Shown here: one piece after another, positions 6,929 through 8,010 of the stretch | Layout: each line of letters opens with the position of its first letter | Position numbering within the stretch: position 1 is the first letter of the stretch | Assembly (NCBI GenBank): GCA_044226685.1 | Contig: JBGAGP010000179.1 | Coordinates: forward strand, 1-8,010 | Length of the DNA: 8,010 nt | Origin: Dongia_A sp044226685 | Lineage (GTDB): Bacteria; Pseudomonadota; Alphaproteobacteria; Dongiales; Dongiaceae | Reading direction: 5' to 3' | Notes under the pieces: generated by a model | What the model was told of the DNA's origin: nothing | The model's input: only the letters and a program-made list of their open reading frames with translations | The model's database searches: none | Made by a program: the position numbers and the translations under genes

Positions 6929-7597
6929 ATGATCGAACTTTCCGGCCCATCGCAGAAGCCCGCCGCCGGCGGCAAGGCCAGGCAGCTGGTCGTGCTCCTG
7001 CATGGCTACGGCTCCAACGGCGATGATCTGATCGGGCTGGCGCCGTTCTTCGCCCAGGCCTTGCCGGAGGCGGAGTTCCTGTCGCCCAACGCACCCTTCC
7101 CCTGCGAGATGTCGGCCTTCGGCTTCCAGTGGTTCGGGCTGGAGGACCGCACGCCGGAAATCCTGTTCGGCGGCGCCCAACTGGCGGGCCAGATCCTCGA
7201 CCATTTCCTCGACACGGAGCTGGCGAAGCGCGGCATGGCCGCGCGCGACCTGGCGCTGGTCGGCTTCTCGCAGGGCACCATGATGTCGCTCCATGTCGGC
7301 CTGCGCCGCGCCCAGCCGGTCGGCGGCATCCTCGGCTTCTCCGGCCGCCTGATCGGCGCGGCCGCCCTTCCCGCCGAGATCCGCGCCCGGCCGCCGGTCT
7401 TCCTGGTCCATGGCACCGCCGACCAGGTGGTGCCCTTCGGCGCCCTGGCCGAGGCCGAAACCGCCCTCAAGGCCCTGGGCGTGCCGGTAGAGACCGAATC
7501 GCGCCCGGGCCTGGTCCATTCCATCGACCAGGTGGGGGCGCAGAAGGGTGCCCTGTTCCTGCGGCGCTGCTTCCAGGTGGCGTCCGCCGCCGGATGA
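6929..7597 (+). CDS. Alpha/beta-hydrolase carboxylesterase / phospholipase (YpfH-like family)
   Basis: This 222-aa cytoplasmic serine hydrolase belongs to the phospholipase/carboxylesterase (Abhydrolase_2) family, which cleaves short-chain acyl esters or lysophospholipids. LVVLLHGYGSNGDDL (20-34) gives the oxyanion-hole HGYG region. GFSQG (112-116) is the nucleophile elbow with S114. HGTADQVVP (161-169) holds the acid D165, and GLVHSID (194-200) holds H197. FQWFGLEDR (66-74) is the usual substrate-lid segment. Length and order of the triad are standard. ATG 6929 is chosen over the upstream in-frame start at 6872 because AGGA (6917-6920) lies eight bases before it and homology begins there. 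There is no signal peptide. It follows the histidine kinase by 101 bp on the same strand, probably as its own transcription unit. Physiological substrate is unknown. Confidence 0.93.
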   Translation: MIELSGPSQKPAAGGKARQLVVLLHGYGSNGDDLIGLAPFFAQALPEAEFLSPNAPFPCEMSAFGFQWFGLEDRTPEILFGGAQLAGQILDHFLDTELAKRGMAARDLALVGFSQGTMMSLHVGLRRAQPVGGILGFSGRLIGAAALPAEIRARPPVFLVHGTADQVVPFGALAEAETALKALGVPVETESRPGLVHSIDQVGAQKGALFLRRCFQVASAAG

Positions 7598-7616
7598 CAA
7601 GCGAGTGAAATCAACG

Positions 7617-7636
7617 GGATGCGGCTTTCCGCATCC
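7617..7636 (+). terminator. Stem-loop downstream of the esterase gene
   Basis: GGATGCGG (7617-7624), loop CTTT, and CCGCATCC (7629-7636) make a perfect 8-bp stem starting 19 bases after the esterase stop. The following bases are T-rich but not a clean T-run (ending in TTGTGTTTT), so termination is likely but not certain. Confidence 0.55.
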
Positions 7637-7685
7637 TCGCTACATCTTGTGTTTTGGCCGCCGCCTCGCTACTTATATCCTGTGT
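7637..7685 (+). promoter_or_regulatory. Tandem repeated sites upstream of the HNH gene, resembling NrdR boxes
   Basis: Two 16-base elements occur at 7637-7652 (TCGCTACATCTTGTGT) and 7670-7685 (TACTTATATCCTGTGT), starts 33 bp apart, i.e. about three helical turns. Against the NrdR-box consensus acaCwAtATaTwGtgt they match 12 and 11 of 16 positions by hand count. The word CCTCGCTAC is also repeated exactly (7635-7643 and 7664-7672). The region is the most AT-rich part of the gap and may also hold the promoter of the HNH gene (TTGTGT 7648 followed by TACTTA/TTATAT). Assignment to NrdR is tentative. Confidence 0.3.
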
Positions 7686-7746
7686 TGTGATGGTCGTTCC
7701 GGTGACGGACCCAGCGCCGCCACCCCGGGGAGTGACCTGAGGGTAT

Positions 7747-7752
7747 GGAGGT
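7747..7752 (+). promoter_or_regulatory. Shine-Dalgarno deciding the HNH start codon
   Basis: GGAGGT is a near-perfect Shine-Dalgarno. It is seven bases before GTG 7760 but overlaps or abuts the in-frame ATG 7745, GTG 7751 and TTG 7754, so GTG 7760 is the preferred start. Confidence 0.65.
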
Positions 7753-7759
7753 GTTGTGC

Positions 7760-8010
7760 GTGCAGGCATCGCCTGAAGCTTGTCCGGCCCTGGTCCTCAA
7801 CGCCGATTTCCGGCCGTTGAGTTACTTCCCGCTGTCGCTCTGGCCCTGGCAGGAAGTGGTCAAGGCCGTGTTCCTCGACCGGGTCAACATCATCTCCGAA
7901 TACGACAACGAGGTGCACAGCCCGTCCTTCACCATGCGGCTGCCCTCGGTCATCTCGCTCAAGGAATTCGTCCAGCAATCGCGCCGGCCGGCCTTCACCC
8001 GGTTCAACGT
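7760..8010 (+). CDS. HNH endonuclease, N-terminal part (runs off the window)
   Basis: Eighty-three codons are visible and the frame is still open at the window end. The sequence PALVLNADFRPLSYFPLSLWPWQ, then VKAVFLDRVNII, and the RRPAFTRFNV segment at the very end is the conserved N-terminal region of a widespread alphaproteobacterial HNH endonuclease family of roughly 180-200 aa. In that family the cysteine-rich HNH zinc/nuclease motif follows directly after the RFNV block, so it lies outside this window and could not be checked. Starting from ATG 7745 would add MEVLC at the N-terminus; GTG 7760 fits the Shine-Dalgarno better. The gene is separated from the esterase by a stem-loop and an AT-rich repeat-bearing leader, so it probably has its own promoter. 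The cellular role of the family is not well defined; it is not clearly part of a restriction system here. Confidence 0.85.
   Translation, partial: MQASPEACPALVLNADFRPLSYFPLSLWPWQEVVKAVFLDRVNIISEYDNEVHSPSFTMRLPSVISLKEFVQQSRRPAFTRFN

Noticed and set aside
5328..7094. A 588-codon open frame on the minus strand
   Set aside because: It is antisense to the histidine kinase, which has clear domain motifs. Long antisense frames are expected in GC-rich DNA; the predicted product has no recognisable motif and is unusually rich in Asp, Arg, Gln and His.
7673..7978. A 101-codon minus-strand frame at the right end
   Set aside because: It is antisense to the HNH endonuclease N-terminus, which is strongly family-like and has a good Shine-Dalgarno.
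1..8010. A novel defence or mobile system including the HNH nuclease and Nudix genes
   Set aside because: There is no integrase, transposase, repeats at borders, methylase, reverse transcriptase or compositional break. The genes look like vertically inherited alphaproteobacterial families.

Overview
This is a GC-rich window (by eye about two-thirds G+C, with G/C strongly preferred at third codon positions). It fits an alphaproteobacterial chromosome, probably of the Rhodospirillales type. Three things suggest that group: the PleC/PdhS-like phosphoacceptor region of the histidine kinase, the alphaproteobacterial-style HNH endonuclease N-terminus, and the pair of DUF4743-type Nudix proteins. 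The lineage is inferred from family resemblance; there is no rRNA marker. Nearly the whole window is densely packed housekeeping or accessory genes. I see no tRNA, rRNA, CRISPR array, insertion sequence or phage gene.

Layout. Positions 1-911 (minus) hold the first ~303 codons of a YfbK-type von Willebrand factor A lipoprotein whose C-terminus lies outside the window. Divergent from it, 1052-1945 and 1942-2790 (plus) are two full-length paralogous Nudix hydrolases of the DUF4743 family, joined by an ATGA stop/start overlap. They converge, 11 bp apart and across a GC hairpin, on a TerC-family membrane protein (2802-3500, minus). Upstream of terC on the same strand is gluQ (glutamyl-Q tRNA(Asp) synthetase, 3591-4418). 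Divergent from gluQ, with only 39 bp between start codons, is an AlkA-like HhH-GPD DNA glycosylase (4458-5087, plus). Then come an orphan membrane histidine kinase (about 5244-6827), a serine carboxylesterase/phospholipase (6929-7597), and the 5' end of an HNH endonuclease (from about 7760 to the window end), all on plus.

How the genes relate. Most neighbours do not form one pathway. The only tight unit is the tandem Nudix pair, whose family is linked in plants and yeast to removal of damaged thiamin diphosphate. GluQ and TerC may be co-transcribed. DNA-repair and nuclease functions appear at the glycosylase and the HNH gene, but not in one operon.

The most interesting signals are the translationally coupled Nudix duplication, and a 33-bp-spaced tandem pair of sites upstream of the HNH gene that resembles NrdR boxes. 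I did not find a convincing wholly new multi-gene system.
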